Part shown: positions 1 to 12,200 of the stretch, piece by piece
How positions within the stretch are numbered: the stretch's first letter is position 1
How the letters are laid out: each line of letters begins with the position of its first letter
Program-made: the position numbers and the translations under genes
Source: Theristus sp. LFF4_11
Lineage: Eukaryota; Nematoda; Chromadorea; Monhysterida; Xyalidae
Length of the DNA: 64,000 nt
Reading direction: 5' to 3'
Assembly (NCBI GenBank): GCA_030248135.1
Contig: JASANC010000723.1
Location: 61,933-125,932 of the forward strand
The notes under the pieces: model-generated
What the model saw: only the letters and a program-made list of their open reading frames with translations
Databases searched by the model: none
Told to the model about the DNA's origin: nothing

Positions 1-1024
1 ACTTGGAAGAAAAGGGGGAAGAATATCTGACTGACATTCGAGCGACCAAAGTGAGAGAAGACCAGTCCCCAGCCAAAACTTGTAAACCCAGGCCAGGACA
101 CGCCTTTTTTCTATCCCACCGCCCGCAGCCGTGTCGTATGAGTGTGTATCAGCTCAGTTTATTTTTTCATCCGCTTTTCGAAGAAAGTCAAATCACTTTC
201 ATTTTCATTATCGGCAAACTGCAAGAAAACAAACGAACACAATCATAACATTGCATATCACACGACAAGAACAAGAGGACGGAAAACTAGAATGATCATG
301 AAACAGAAAAAAAACAGCGTTTCACGCGTCACAAGTTACTTTCATGGACACTTGAGAGATTCACCAATGTATAAATTAAAATTTCCAAAGCAAAACGAAA
401 AGAAAAGCATTTCTCAGCCGTATGTGAAAATTTACAAAATAAAAAAGGTTTTATGTAGCTGCACGTCAGATACAGTCGAACATTTTTTACCGGTTTTGCA
501 AAAATCGAAGGATTGGATTTTAATTTGGGAAAGATTGGTGGTGGGACAGAACATCAGGCAACCTGTGAATGTGAAATTTTGATTCCGATTACTGTACTTG
601 CAAAACTCAACATGTTTGACTGTTTCAAGGTAGAATATGACTTAGAATAGTGTAGCAATGCAGCACAAGACACAAACACAACACACGGGAATACATTCGG
701 TTAAAAAAGTCGAACATTATGCCAAAGCTGTGTTCCACAAAGTACGGTTTTTTGCGCATTGTTGGGATTGGGACTCGTCAAAACATGACGCGATTTCTCA
801 ACGTGTCGAGACTCCATAATACTGTATGAAAACCGTGCTCCTCATGGCCGCAGACAATTTGACATAGATGTCGACTGTAATTTCCGCAATCTATAATTTC
901 CAGCAGCAGTTTCATGCGTATAACAAAAAAAAGTGGACGGACGGACAACAAAAGAAAATCGCAGAAACAAAGCACAAACAAACAACAACAGAAAAACACG
1001 GAAAATCAAATGAAACATCAACGA
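1..1024. other. Left edge, no supported gene
   Basis: Short open frames occur on both strands but none shows a domain, a signal peptide or a convincing splice partner. A minus-strand segment near 780-870, preceded by possible acceptors, could be a 3' exon of the small ORF at 1025-1231; I cannot show that. Confidence 0.4.
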
Positions 1025-1231
1025 TCAGTAGTAAAGCTTGGTCTCTGTCTGCGACGACATCCCCTCCGAAGCGCGTCTGCCATTCTGCCAGATGTATTGC
1101 GCCTGCGCATAGTACCCGCTGTTCTCCTTTATCGTGTCAATGTCCTCCGTTGTGAATACCTGCGTGTGTGTTTTTGTGATGGGCAATATAATCAAGATGA
1201 AACTAAATAATGTTGCCGTAGTGGATAACAT
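1025..1231 (-). CDS. Candidate small secreted peptide precursor
   Basis: A 68-codon ORF runs from ATG at 1231 to TGA at 1025. Residues 1 to about 22 form a good signal peptide (hydrophobic TLFSFILIILPI). The rest is polar, and residues 51-53 are Gly-Arg-Arg straight after YIWQN, which is the layout of an amidation plus dibasic cleavage site in a neuropeptide precursor. If processed, the product would be an amidated peptide of about 26-30 residues starting near VFTTED. It resembles no nematode peptide family I can name with confidence. It lies 309 bp beyond the stop of the large inhibitor gene on the same strand, with a MITE between them. An in-frame CAG|GTATTC inside it could act as a splice donor, so the single-exon model is uncertain, and chance ORF status cannot be excluded. 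Confidence 0.35.
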   Translation of the reverse strand: MLSTTATLFSFILIILPITKTHTQVFTTEDIDTIKENSGYYAQAQYIWQNGRRASEGMSSQTETKLYY

Positions 1232-1330
1232 TGCGGCCTGCTGAGCAATCGCGAAAAGTCTGGACTGGGCTCGAGATGGGTGACTCGAAAAGCAGCGTCA
1301 ACAACGACGTCCGCAGCCCAAAAACCAAAC

Positions 1331-1503
1331 TACAGTCGAACTCTAATTTATAGGGAATCAGCTGATTGGTTGGTGATCACATGATGCATGGTCTCTGTGC
1401 AGGCGCGCACTGCTGCGCAGGTGGTGTTTGTCCTGCACAGAAGCATGCATCACGTGATCACCAACCAATCAGCTGATTCCCTGTAATTCAGAGTTCGACT
1501 GTA
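1331..1503. repeat. MITE family F1, full copy
   Basis: A near-perfect palindromic element. Its ends are TACAGTCGAACTCT and the reverse complement; the arms continue through AATCAGCTGATTGG and GTGATCAC to a short GC-rich centre. It starts 37 bp past the stop codon of the large inhibitor gene and so probably lies in its 3' UTR. Other copies are at 48754-48922 (full), 19465-19545 and 53536-53609 (halves). Confidence 0.85.
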
Positions 1504-1539
1504 TATCGAAACACTCGAGTGCTGAAAGAAGTACATTAG

Positions 1540-3211
1540 TCATATTCCAAAACTGACCCTCTGCGGCAGACTATGTGTGTCGTACTGTTGTTGTTGGTGG
1601 TGTTCATCGATGGCATGACCGTTTGCGTCGACCATTGGTCGGTCAATGTCACTGGCAGTACTGGACACGTACGCCCCGTTGCCGTACGGTAGCGGCTGCG
1701 GCGTGCTCGAGAACGACTCGCGACGCGTCTGCGTTCGTCGGTAGAGGCACACCTGGTTTTTATTGGTTTTTCTAGGTTTTTTTCATTTTTTTAACTTGAG
1801 TTTTTGATGCAAATGCACAGTTCTCCGCGTTGGGCTGCGTGATCTTGGAAGTGATCAGTGATTCGACTTGCAGTATCTGTATTTTTCACTGTTTTGTCGA
1901 TTTGAATAAAAAATGAAAATGCCATCTGTGTTCCGGATTTCTTTTGCGAACAAGTACCAAACACAAGTTTGGTTGTCATCAAGAAGGACTTTCGACCAGG
2001 AAACTAACGACCCCAGCGACTTTCCACAATGCAACGCGTTTGAATTCAAAAAAATTCAAACGGACACACAAAAACACTCACCGCAGCGGCGCACAGCGCA
2101 ATAATGAGAACGGCCGCAAAGACCGCAGTCGATATGATCAGCCCAACGACGGCCGTGTCCGTCTCCGGCTGCGGCGTCTGCTGGACGCCAGCGGCGCGGT
2201 CAGCGTCGGCCTGCTGTTGTTGGAACGAACGCGGATTCGCGCGGAACGTCTGACCGTTCAGCGCCGAGAACGCGAACGTTCCACTGGTCACCTGTGAATC
2301 GTGATTTTTTTTTTCAAAAAAAACAGGATGAACTGAAAAAATAAAAAATAATTTTAAAAAATGGCGAATTTCGATTGGATTCGAACGCGCCGCCACTGAC
2401 CCGGTCGCCGATGGCCTTGACGTGCTCGTACGCGCGCGGACTGACGACGTCGAACTGAACGTGGTTGCCGCGGACGATCTCGACGTTGCGCACTTCGTTC
2501 GAGCGCACGCCCGGGAATTGCTCGAGATAATTGGTCAGACTCCTGGAAGCGCGAATAACGAGCAGGCGTAACATCATTGTGAAGTTCACGTACCGTATTA
2601 CCCCCATTAACCCCCCCCCCCCACCATTAATCCCCCCACCAATTAACCCCCACCCCCACGACAAGTTTCCGAATAATCCCTCCACAAATAATACCCCATG
2701 GGGGTTAATTGGAAACCAGTTTGAAACACATACCCAGCGAATTCAGTGGCTGAATGCAGTGACATTGGTGAAATTGTGCTACCAAAGGCCCCAAAGGGAT
2801 GAGTTAATGGTAATTTCATTACAAAAGGCTGTTACAAAAGGAAATCTCTGTGAAAAGTAGAAGTTTCTGCGACTTTCTTGCCTGCCATGCAAGGTATTTT
2901 TGCCATTTTTCAACAAACCCCCACCCTTAGAATTTGTTTGTAAATAACCCCCCCCCCCCACCAATAGTCCCCCCTCCACCAATAAACCCCCACCCCTAAA
3001 AGTCGCTGACGTATTAATCCCCCATGGGGGTTTATTGGAGGTAATACGGTACCACTGGCTCTCTGCTATCTCAGTGATAGCTAGTCAGCCAGCTGAATTC
3101 GGTGTACGGTGTACCTTCGCATTTCCGGCAGCTCGTTCGCGCGCGGCACCAGCCCGGACAGATCGAACTGTACGTTGAATCGAGACGCTATTGGATCGTC
3201 TCGATCGGAGC
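1540..3211 (-). other. C-terminal part: membrane-proximal region, transmembrane helix and tail
   Basis: Exons 38-41 (3211-3115, 2542-2401, 2291-2082, 1752-1540). Exons 38 and 39 have two similar strands, [10 protein letters not shown] and [10 protein letters not shown], and might form a SEA-like fold; this is a guess. Exon 40 has a Gln-rich stalk and then the helix [20 protein letters not shown]. The tail opens with basic residues ([10 protein letters not shown]), as expected for a stop-transfer signal, and ends in Phe-Gly-Ile, which would fit a class II PDZ ligand. The intron between exons 38 and 39 holds a poly-C element. Confidence 0.75.
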
Positions 3212-6200
3212 CTGAATTGAAACGAAGAATGGTGTCCAATGGCAGTTCCAAGAAATCAAACACACCACCGAACTTCGGAGAAAAGAAAAGATGAAGAAAT
3301 ATGTACAAGAAGAAAGACACAAATAAAAGAACATGTAAGGGAAGAAGCAACACTGAACCGGCAGAGCCCTGGCAGAATCGAAGGCATTCGGTTTGAAAGA
3401 GGAAATTGTTGATGTTGCCGCCGCAGCCGCCGTACAGAAACGGTTGACACTGTTTACTGGTGGCGTTGTAGTGGTAGCGTGTTCGCGTCACCTGACATGG
3501 GCCCGGCTCCGGTCGAAGGTGGCAGGCGTAGCCTGAAAACCCCACTGATGAGAAGTGCCAATTGAAAATTGGTTCGTTTGGTACTTTGACGCAAAACAAG
3601 CTGTCTGTACTTGTAACTTATTAGAAGTCATTTGAAATATCGACGACTTTGAAACTCCACGGCATTTTTGGAATATCACTCCACGACACTCGAATAGGAC
3701 ATCGCTAACGGAGAAAAGCAATCCATTCGACACGACACACTGGTACAATGAACAACCGGCACAGTGAATCCAACAAGCAGACAACAACGACGACAACTGA
3801 GACTACTAATGGTATTGTATTCACTTCGATGGAAGGATGCGAAAAAGAAGATTGAAAGTAAGAGGCCACGAAAAGTCCGAGCATCACATCCGGCAGTTAC
3901 TTGCGCTAGTGGCTCGACTCGTTGAAGCGGTGGAAGTTGATCGTTCCGTTTTCGGTTCCGGTTTCTCCGTTGGCGAACTATCGGTTTCCGCGCTTCCGCT
4001 GGCCGAAGTTTCCTTGGCCGACGAAGTCGCCGCAGAACTCTTATCATCGACCGGCAGTTCGCCCGGTGTTTCAAACGATCTCGCTTGGAGACTAGATGGC
4101 GTTTCAAATGGTTTCACGGTTGATGTTGTCGTCTGAAAGGCATCCGCATCCGTGTTTTGACTGATTGCGTTATTCGACGACGATGTTTGTCCACGAATCG
4201 AGTTACTATCTCTCGTTGCGCCACCGTCATTCAATTGGAAAACCGCCGGTGTTTCGAAGCTCTTCACTGTGCTCACAATGCCGTCCAAAGAATTGCCGGG
4301 CGCAAGCGTTACGGTGGTCCTTTGTTTCACGATCTGCTCTGCCGCTGCCGGCGCATCGTTCAGAGCGCCAGTCAGGACTGATTTCCTCTCAATGTCTTCG
4401 GTTGCATCTGTGCTTGCTTCGATTTGACATCATCGCATTTAACTTTTGCAAAAAAAACTGAAAACTAGTCAAACGAACTCTGTTTGACGCAGCAGATGCC
4501 GGAGCCAGCGAGACAGTCGTGCGTCGCCGGGCACGTGTTGCTCGCCGGCGTGCACTGCAACGGTTGACCGTCGGCCGAAACGTGCGGGTCGCCGTGCGGA
4601 CAGGCGGCCGTTACGTCGCCCGTTGTCGACGGCTCTGAAGGATAACCAGGAGAATACTATTATTATCCCACGTTGAATAACTTTAAGAAAAGAGAAATTC
4701 CATCAGTCAAACTCCACCCGTCCGTATACCTTGTCCGGAACAACAGACGTTCAGCGGCTCGGCTATACTGGCAACATTCGCACAATAGTAGCCGCCGGGG
4801 CACACCGAGTTCAGCGACTGCTTGCACGTGAACAACGTGTGCGTTCGCGGCTCCTTCGCTGGTGAACCGGTCGCACACGGATTCGGAATGCCTGGAGGAC
4901 GGTGAAAATGTGGCAAATTTGTTAAATCCAAGGAATTGATCATCACTCTATGACCTATTTTTTCAAATGTGTCCCACTGAAATGACGTCATGTGCCGCAA
5001 AACATGCGCTTGCCGTTCACCGCAAACCAGACTTTCCGTTTAGCCGATTTCTTCTCGTAAACAAATGGTGAAATAGTCGAATCAGTCACACCAAACTGAC
5101 AGTTTAGTGCCTGTACTTTGACAAACGGGCGTTTTTAAAGCAAATGACGTCATTTTAGCGCGGACACGCTTGAATAAATGCACAATAGTAAAAACACCAA
5201 CACGTCGGCACGGCGAGACAGTCGGAATGCAAGCAGACGACCGGCCGGAGAACGCAGACGCCGGCGTTGGCGCAGCGGATTCCGGCGCACAGGTCGCGGC
5301 ACTTGCACGTGTGATCGACGGGACACCCGGTGCGCTGGTTCACTTCGAAGCCGAACGGGCACGTCACGCCGCGTGCAGCACAGTCGATCGGACAGGTGTT
5401 GCGTTCTGTTGCGATAAAACACTCGCAGAATGTTCGGCCTCGTGGCCTGGTGGTAGTGCGTTGGACTACAGTCTGTGCGCTCGTGGGTTCGAGACCCGCC
5501 GAGCGGTGTATAGGCACTAAATGACAAAGAAAACTCGATGGGCGCCCTACTCAGTGGCGTTCTGTACGCTTCCCTGGGTTAGCCCTGGCTGAAAACATCG
5601 CCTAAAAATTCCAACAACAACAAAACAACAACAACATTGAGTGAACGCTAGACATTGTTCATGTGGACTGGATGCTCGCCGGGACAAAGTGTATGGCATG
5701 GAAACGCAATAGTGTCCGACTTACGAGCGCAGTTCGGCCGCTGTTGTATCGTTCGTGTGCCGTACACTTCCACGCCAGTGACGGTGTCCACGCACCAGCA
5801 GACACCTGGAGAAGCGAGTACTATTTGATAAAAAGTTACGTCATAATGCGGACTTTTCACACCCAAGAGATTATTTTAGTGTTATCTTATTTCCACCAGA
5901 CCGACCAGAGGTGCCGTCGCACTGAACGTTCGCGTACATTCCCGATTGCAGGTCACATTTCGGCCTTGCTAAACCGCCTTGTGCGGCAGCGTTTATCGCA
6001 TCAGCAGCTGCTTGGAATTGGAGGCAATCTGAAAATTTTCATGAACTGATGAACGTTCAATGGACGCAATTTCGTTGCGTTCAAATTAGCGGAAAGTTAA
6101 TACAAACGCAACGAACTTGTTGAATTCACCGGCGGTTGACAGACACGCGCGCAGTCGTACGCGCAGCATTTCATGACGCCATTGCAATTCAGGTCAGTCC

Positions 6201-9200
6201 TGCACTGTTGCACACAGCCGCGTGTTGCGATCTCCGACGGTTTCGTCACCGGACATTGGCCGATTTTGATTGGACCCAACGATCCACCGGTCGCAGCTCC
6301 TAAAACAAACTTTAGTAGCTTTCAAATAACCAGAGCGACACCCATACACTTATTCGAACGACAATTGAGATTTGCTGATCTGCACATTTTTCAAAGAAAC
6401 CAACCGCTTGGACAGCAGAGTCCCAGCGTGCCGCCGGCTATCAAGTTGCATTGGCCGTCGGTGCCGCACTCGTTGCCGAACACACCTTGACAGGTTCGGA
6501 AACCACCAGAAGCGGCATCGCGCAACGGTGACACAGAGCCGCAGGGATTGGCACGGCCTAAAAATGTTCCGGAATGGTCTTGAAATGCTCAACAATTTGT
6601 GTGCACTCTTTATTGTGGCGGTTGATACAAGCATTTATCAGCCTCAGTGTCAGCGTCAATCATGTCGCGTCACATTGACAAACAAAAAAATACAATCTTG
6701 AACTTGATGATGAAACACTCACAAACGGGAATCGGCGGGCAGTGCGGCGCGAGAGCACATTTGATCTCTTCCGAAACACAAACGTCGTTCGCTTTCGCGC
6801 ATCGGACGCGCTCGCAGGCGCTCCGACACTGACAGCGGCCGTTCAACGGACAGCCGCGCGTGTCGAGTCGGTGGCCGTGTTTGCAGGCGTTGTCCGCGTT
6901 GGTGCACACGACGGCGCATTGCCGTTGAACTGCAATGTGGAGAAATTGATTGAGGAACGTCTCTGGTGTTCAGCGACGCGGCACAACGTAGATTGTCCAG
7001 ATGCTGTTACTTGTATTCCGAATGAAGCAACCAATTAAAATTCCCGTGACCACTTCATGACAAAACAGTTTGCTTGTTGGCTATTTTTTTCAAAATAAGT
7101 CAGCAAGATACAAACAATTTGTTCAACACGACCGCATACCGCTGCAGTTCGGACGACCAGAGTGTCGCGCGAGACGAGTGCCGACGATCTCAATGCCGGA
7201 CTGCTGATGCACACACCAGCAGTCATTGTTGTCGCACTGTGTCGCCGAGAAGTCGCCGTTCGTCTCGCAGTCGGGCACGAATGGGGCGCCGGTCGCAAGC
7301 GCACGCATTGCTGCTTGATGTTGAATGCACGCTGGAACGTGTGCAAGCGGATTCGGAATTGGCCGATAATGGATACGTATCGGTTCTTTCGGCTGACCGT
7401 ACACTTTGTAGTTAATGTTGCCCAGTCACACGCACGCAACCTACCCGACCGAGACAGCGTGTTTTATTATCAAAAATCAAGTACCATGTCCGTAATTCTT
7501 TCGTTCTAATGACAAAACTGCTTGAACACTGACGTCACCTGTTGTGCTCTGTGGCACTTGACAAATGCGACCGCAGCCGTACGGGCAGCACTTCTCAAAA
7601 CCCGGACAATCGCCGTCCTTGTTGCAGTCGCTGCGGCAGCCGGGATTCGAAATCGGATTGATTGGGCAGACACCGGCTGGTTTTTCGGTCGGCGCTAAAG
7701 CGAAAACAGTTATTGATTGTCTCTCTGGCTTCGCGGACTCGTTTCGAAAACTCTTTGATACATCGTATTGATAAATATCAGAGACTTACAAACGCGCACA
7801 ACAACGGAGCCGCCGGGCGTACAGCTGAGGCCGCAACCATTGAAACAGCACGCTTCGCCCGTTCTACAGTCGCTGTCCTGTTTGCATTGGTTGACGCAGA
7901 GAGAACGATCGGCGATTGGTGTCCGTGCCGGGCAGCTGTTCGATAGTGGCGATGACGCTGGAAAACCAGTTTTTACTGGTCTGAATTTCAAATGGAATCA
8001 TAGGCCCGGCGTTAAAAAGCCTAAATTGGACCATATGTGCAGAAACCAAGAAAACCTAAAACTCACCCTCACGACCGAGACAACAGTATCCTCCATCGAC
8101 TCCAATGCCGACATTACGACAAAAGTAACCGTTCGGACAGACGTTGAAGTTGTTGGACGGTGAACACGTGTGCAACTCCCAGGTGCTCGGATTACGCAAT
8201 GGTTCACCGGTTGAACAAGCGTTTGGAACACCTTGGAAGAAAAAACAATTGCCTTGAACCTGAACTACAAAACTAATGAACATTTTTTTCCGATTCGAGA
8301 AGCGACTTACACATTGGAACCGCCGGACAGGCACCGAGAATGCAGCGGACTTTGACGAGACGACAAACCGAGTTGGACGGGCAGTTGACGTCCTGACACG
8401 GGTCGGCACATTGGCACACTTCGCAGCCGTCGTTGCCGATCTGAAAGCCGAACGGACATCGCCGATTGCACGCGAGACCGCCGCACGAACGCGGCTGCGC
8501 GCAGTTCGGACTGGCGCCGCTGCCTGAAAAAGTTTTAGAAAATGCGGATACTTGAACTTGAAGTAATTTTTTGACACGACCGATGACCTGAAGATCCCTG
8601 GAGATTCACTTCATACATTCCGCAAACGTATGTTTTTGGGTTTTTTGGAATCGCTGTGGCAGGGGCCCAAAAACTGAATAGCTACGCAAATTACGATGCT
8701 CCACTGATCTTGCATAAGATATGTAACCTGCCGTTTTGTGCATTGAGAACACTGTAAACCAAAATCAAGATCTGCTGGATATGGAATGTTGGGCAGTCTT
8801 GACAGAGCTAACCAATTTGTCGAAATTGACAAACGGAAATAACAAACATTCACAACTCGTTCACTGAAGATCAGACATGACCCGACTCACGCAAGTTCAA
8901 TCGAGTGCCGGGCACCTCGAAGCCTGAGCCGTCGACACACCACGTGAACTGATGATCCGACTGAACCTGGTCGAATCGGCCGTCCGGTGTGCAGGACAGT
9001 GACGGGAGAATGGAAGGCACCCCAGCAATCGATTGCAGCGTCAAATAAGCGGCTTGACGGTGTAGGCAGGCTGCAGTAAAACATGAATCGTCAGGGTGTC
9101 AAAAAACAAGCGAACATTCAACCTGTCGCCATTGTCATGCGCAACTTCAGAAAGATAAAAGCAGCAGTTGTTTTCCTTTTCTGGTTTCAGCATATTTTTA

Positions 9201-12200
9201 TTGCGGCATTAAAATGTGATCCGTTCTGGTGGATAACTAACGAACACTGAGAAATCATGTGCCCATCAGTCTGGCAGATTGGAAGAAAGAACTGGAAGAA
9301 CTGTTTCCATCATGGCACTTTTACGCCGTTTACCAATTTCAATCATCAGACTTTCTCACCTGTAGTCGTCTCGGCAAACATGCATCGCTTCCGACATCCA
9401 TCAGAGCAACATTTCGCAACACCGCCACAGTCGGTGTCCCTCGTACAATCGTCCCTCGTGCTGGTGCATTGTGACGGACGGTTCAGTTGCGGACATTGGC
9501 CGGGCTTTTCGCCGGCCACCGGAACTTGACCGAATACTGAAAAAATGAGCAACGTTAACGGGAATTACTTGAGGAAAAAGACTGACTGACTCGCAAATGT
9601 CTTTGTCAGAATGTATCGGATCTTTCGATGAGCGTTTCTCAAACGTCGATCATAGCACTTGCTGGTGTCTCTTGTCGTATACAGGCAGAATGGGCTCAAA
9701 TGGTACGCAACACTAGTATTTCTCAAAATCGACCACAATGAAAACCGTAATAAAAACGCGACAGCCAACCTGGCGGCTGACACGAAAGGCCGCAGCCATT
9801 GTAGCAGCATTTCGTGGCGCCGCGTGACGCGCTTGACTGACAGTCGGAGTCCTGGCGACATGCGACACTGCAGGCGCCACGAACGGTCAACGGCACGTAC
9901 GGACAAGAGCCGGCCGATCGAGACAGAGCTGGAAAACGGGGGTGAGGAATGGAATCTGCTTTGGGTTCCAACTTCTGGTTTCCAGACAAACACACCAAAA
10001 CTCGAAAAGGTGATAGTTTGTGAATAGTTCAACAATCTCGTGGTCTCCTCGACTGAACTGAATTCGGACAACCGAGTGGGCGAGTGTGAATGCAAGCCAC
10101 ATACACACGAGCACACTCGTTGAACTAGCTACACTGTACTAGCATACTGTTTCGAGAGCCCAACACTCACAATTCAGTGGATCACGAAGAGCAAAACAAA
10201 TCAGCAAAAAAACGCAGCAAACGCCACACTCACCAAGTCCGGCACAGCAGTAGCCGCTCTGTCCGGGCCCACTGAACGCGTGACAGAACTCGCCCGACGG
10301 ACAGTCCTGGTCAGCATGACAGCTGCTGATGGTGAACAGCGCCGGGTCGGTTCGAGGCGGCTGATTGTTCGGGCACGCAGAGATGACGCACCGTGGCACC
10401 GGCACGCACGGCAGCGCGCCGGTGCAGTTCACCTGCTCCATGACGCACTGCTCGTACGGATGCGCGCAGCGGATGTTCTGCGAGTTGGCATACATTCCTT
10501 TCCATTCCATTCATTTGATTTTATTTCGCGACAAAGCAGGAAACACCGATAAAAGTGTGTCAAACTTTTTTTTCGCATGGAACTGTATTTGGGACGTGAA
10601 TTGTCGTCTGCATGTGCGTCAGGACACTTTTCGGGACACGAATGTGATCGCTAGCAGCGCTGTCACATGTTTTTTTTGTAACTGGTTGCAACGTATTTTG
10701 CATTGTTTTTGTTTTGTCGTCAAGTTGGCTGTGTGTGCCAAGTTTGCTTGTTTAGTGCTTGTTTCCTACACGTGCTTCCCATTCACACTGTACGTGCTTT
10801 AGTCACATTTGTGTCGATCGTACTGCATGTTTCATTGTTCTTTGGTGAGTAGGTTAGACTGGTGGAATGGAATTGACTTTAACAGTGATTACAAGTCAAA
10901 TCACATATCGATCGCTTACACAATCAGTACAACAACAAGGAAAAACCACCGCTATTTTTTAAAAGTGGTGTTAAAAATCACAAAGTCATCAGATGGCAGG
11001 CCACATCTAGAAGTTATACTCGATGGGCAGATTCTTGCGACGCACCATGCCGTCACCCTGGAACCACTCGCGACGGAACTGCTTCGCGGCACCTTCGGGC
11101 GAGTTCGTCCATTCGAACGAGATGCGGTCGTTGTTCGTGTCGGAGCCGGGCATCACCGGCTCGCATTTCACCGTCAGCATGCAGCTCTCCTTCGCGTCGA
11201 GACAGCCGCACGGCGGCTCAACCGACAGACGAGCCATGTTGGTGGTCTTGATCGCCCAGCCGATGCGGTGCGCGCCGTTGTTGGTAAGGCGGAGATTGTA
11301 CACATTCTTCTCGGAGAATGGCGCGTTGAACACGACGCGCTTGTCCGGCTCCGTGATGATATCACCAGGCATGGCGGCCGACATGATGACTGACGGTTGA
11401 GCTTGGTTGATTTGAAGGAGGGTGGAAGAAACTGGGGACAGTTCAGCGAGGAACAAACAAGAATGGAGTTTATGGTGGGATGTCGGTCAGTTATATAGCG
11501 TTTCCAGCACCAATTAAATCGCAGAAGTGGGCAATTAAGAACTTTTTTGGTCCTTTTTGGCATCATTAAGAAGTTGATTGCCGTCATTAAATGAAAGTCG
11601 CTGCATCTGCTGCGTTGCATCTCACGTTTTCTAATTAGCTGCGTTTTTTTTGAAATGACTGACCAAACGTCGATAATTGCCCTGATAATCACTGCTGAAA
11701 CGCTATAAAAGCGACCGAAATCCCGAAGGAACTCCATTATCGTCTGTTCACCACTGAACACCACCGAAAGTCTCATCACCCGCAAAGTCAGCCAACGTTC
11801 GATCAGTCATCATGTCTGCTGCTATGCCTGGTGATATCATCACGGAGCCGGACAAGCGTGTCGTCTACAACGCACCGTTCTCTGAGAAGAATGCGTACAA
11901 TCTCCGCCTGACCAACAACGGCGCGCACCGCATCGGCTGGGCCATCAAGACCACCAACATGGCTCGTCTGTCGGTTGAGCCGCCGTGCGGTTGCCTCGAC
12001 GCGAAGGAGAGCTGCATGCTGACGATCAAATGCGAGCCGGTCGAGCCGGGCGCGGACACGAACAACGACCGCATCTCGTTCGAGTGGACGAACTCGCCCG
12101 AAGGTGCCGCGAAGCAGTTCCGTCGCGAGTGGTTCCAGGGTGACGGCATGGTGCGCCGCAAGAACCTGCCGATCGAGTACAACTTCTAGGGTGTGGGCAT

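Noticed and set aside
5438..5520. tRNA gene suggested by the A and B boxes
   Set aside because: Stems do not form a good cloverleaf, and the match to 46291-46480 continues far beyond the tRNA-like part, so it is a SINE head.
11174..11785. 203-codon minus-strand ORF overlapping MSP copy A and the promoter
   Set aside because: Wrong frame; its C-terminal part is a shifted reading of the MSP gene.
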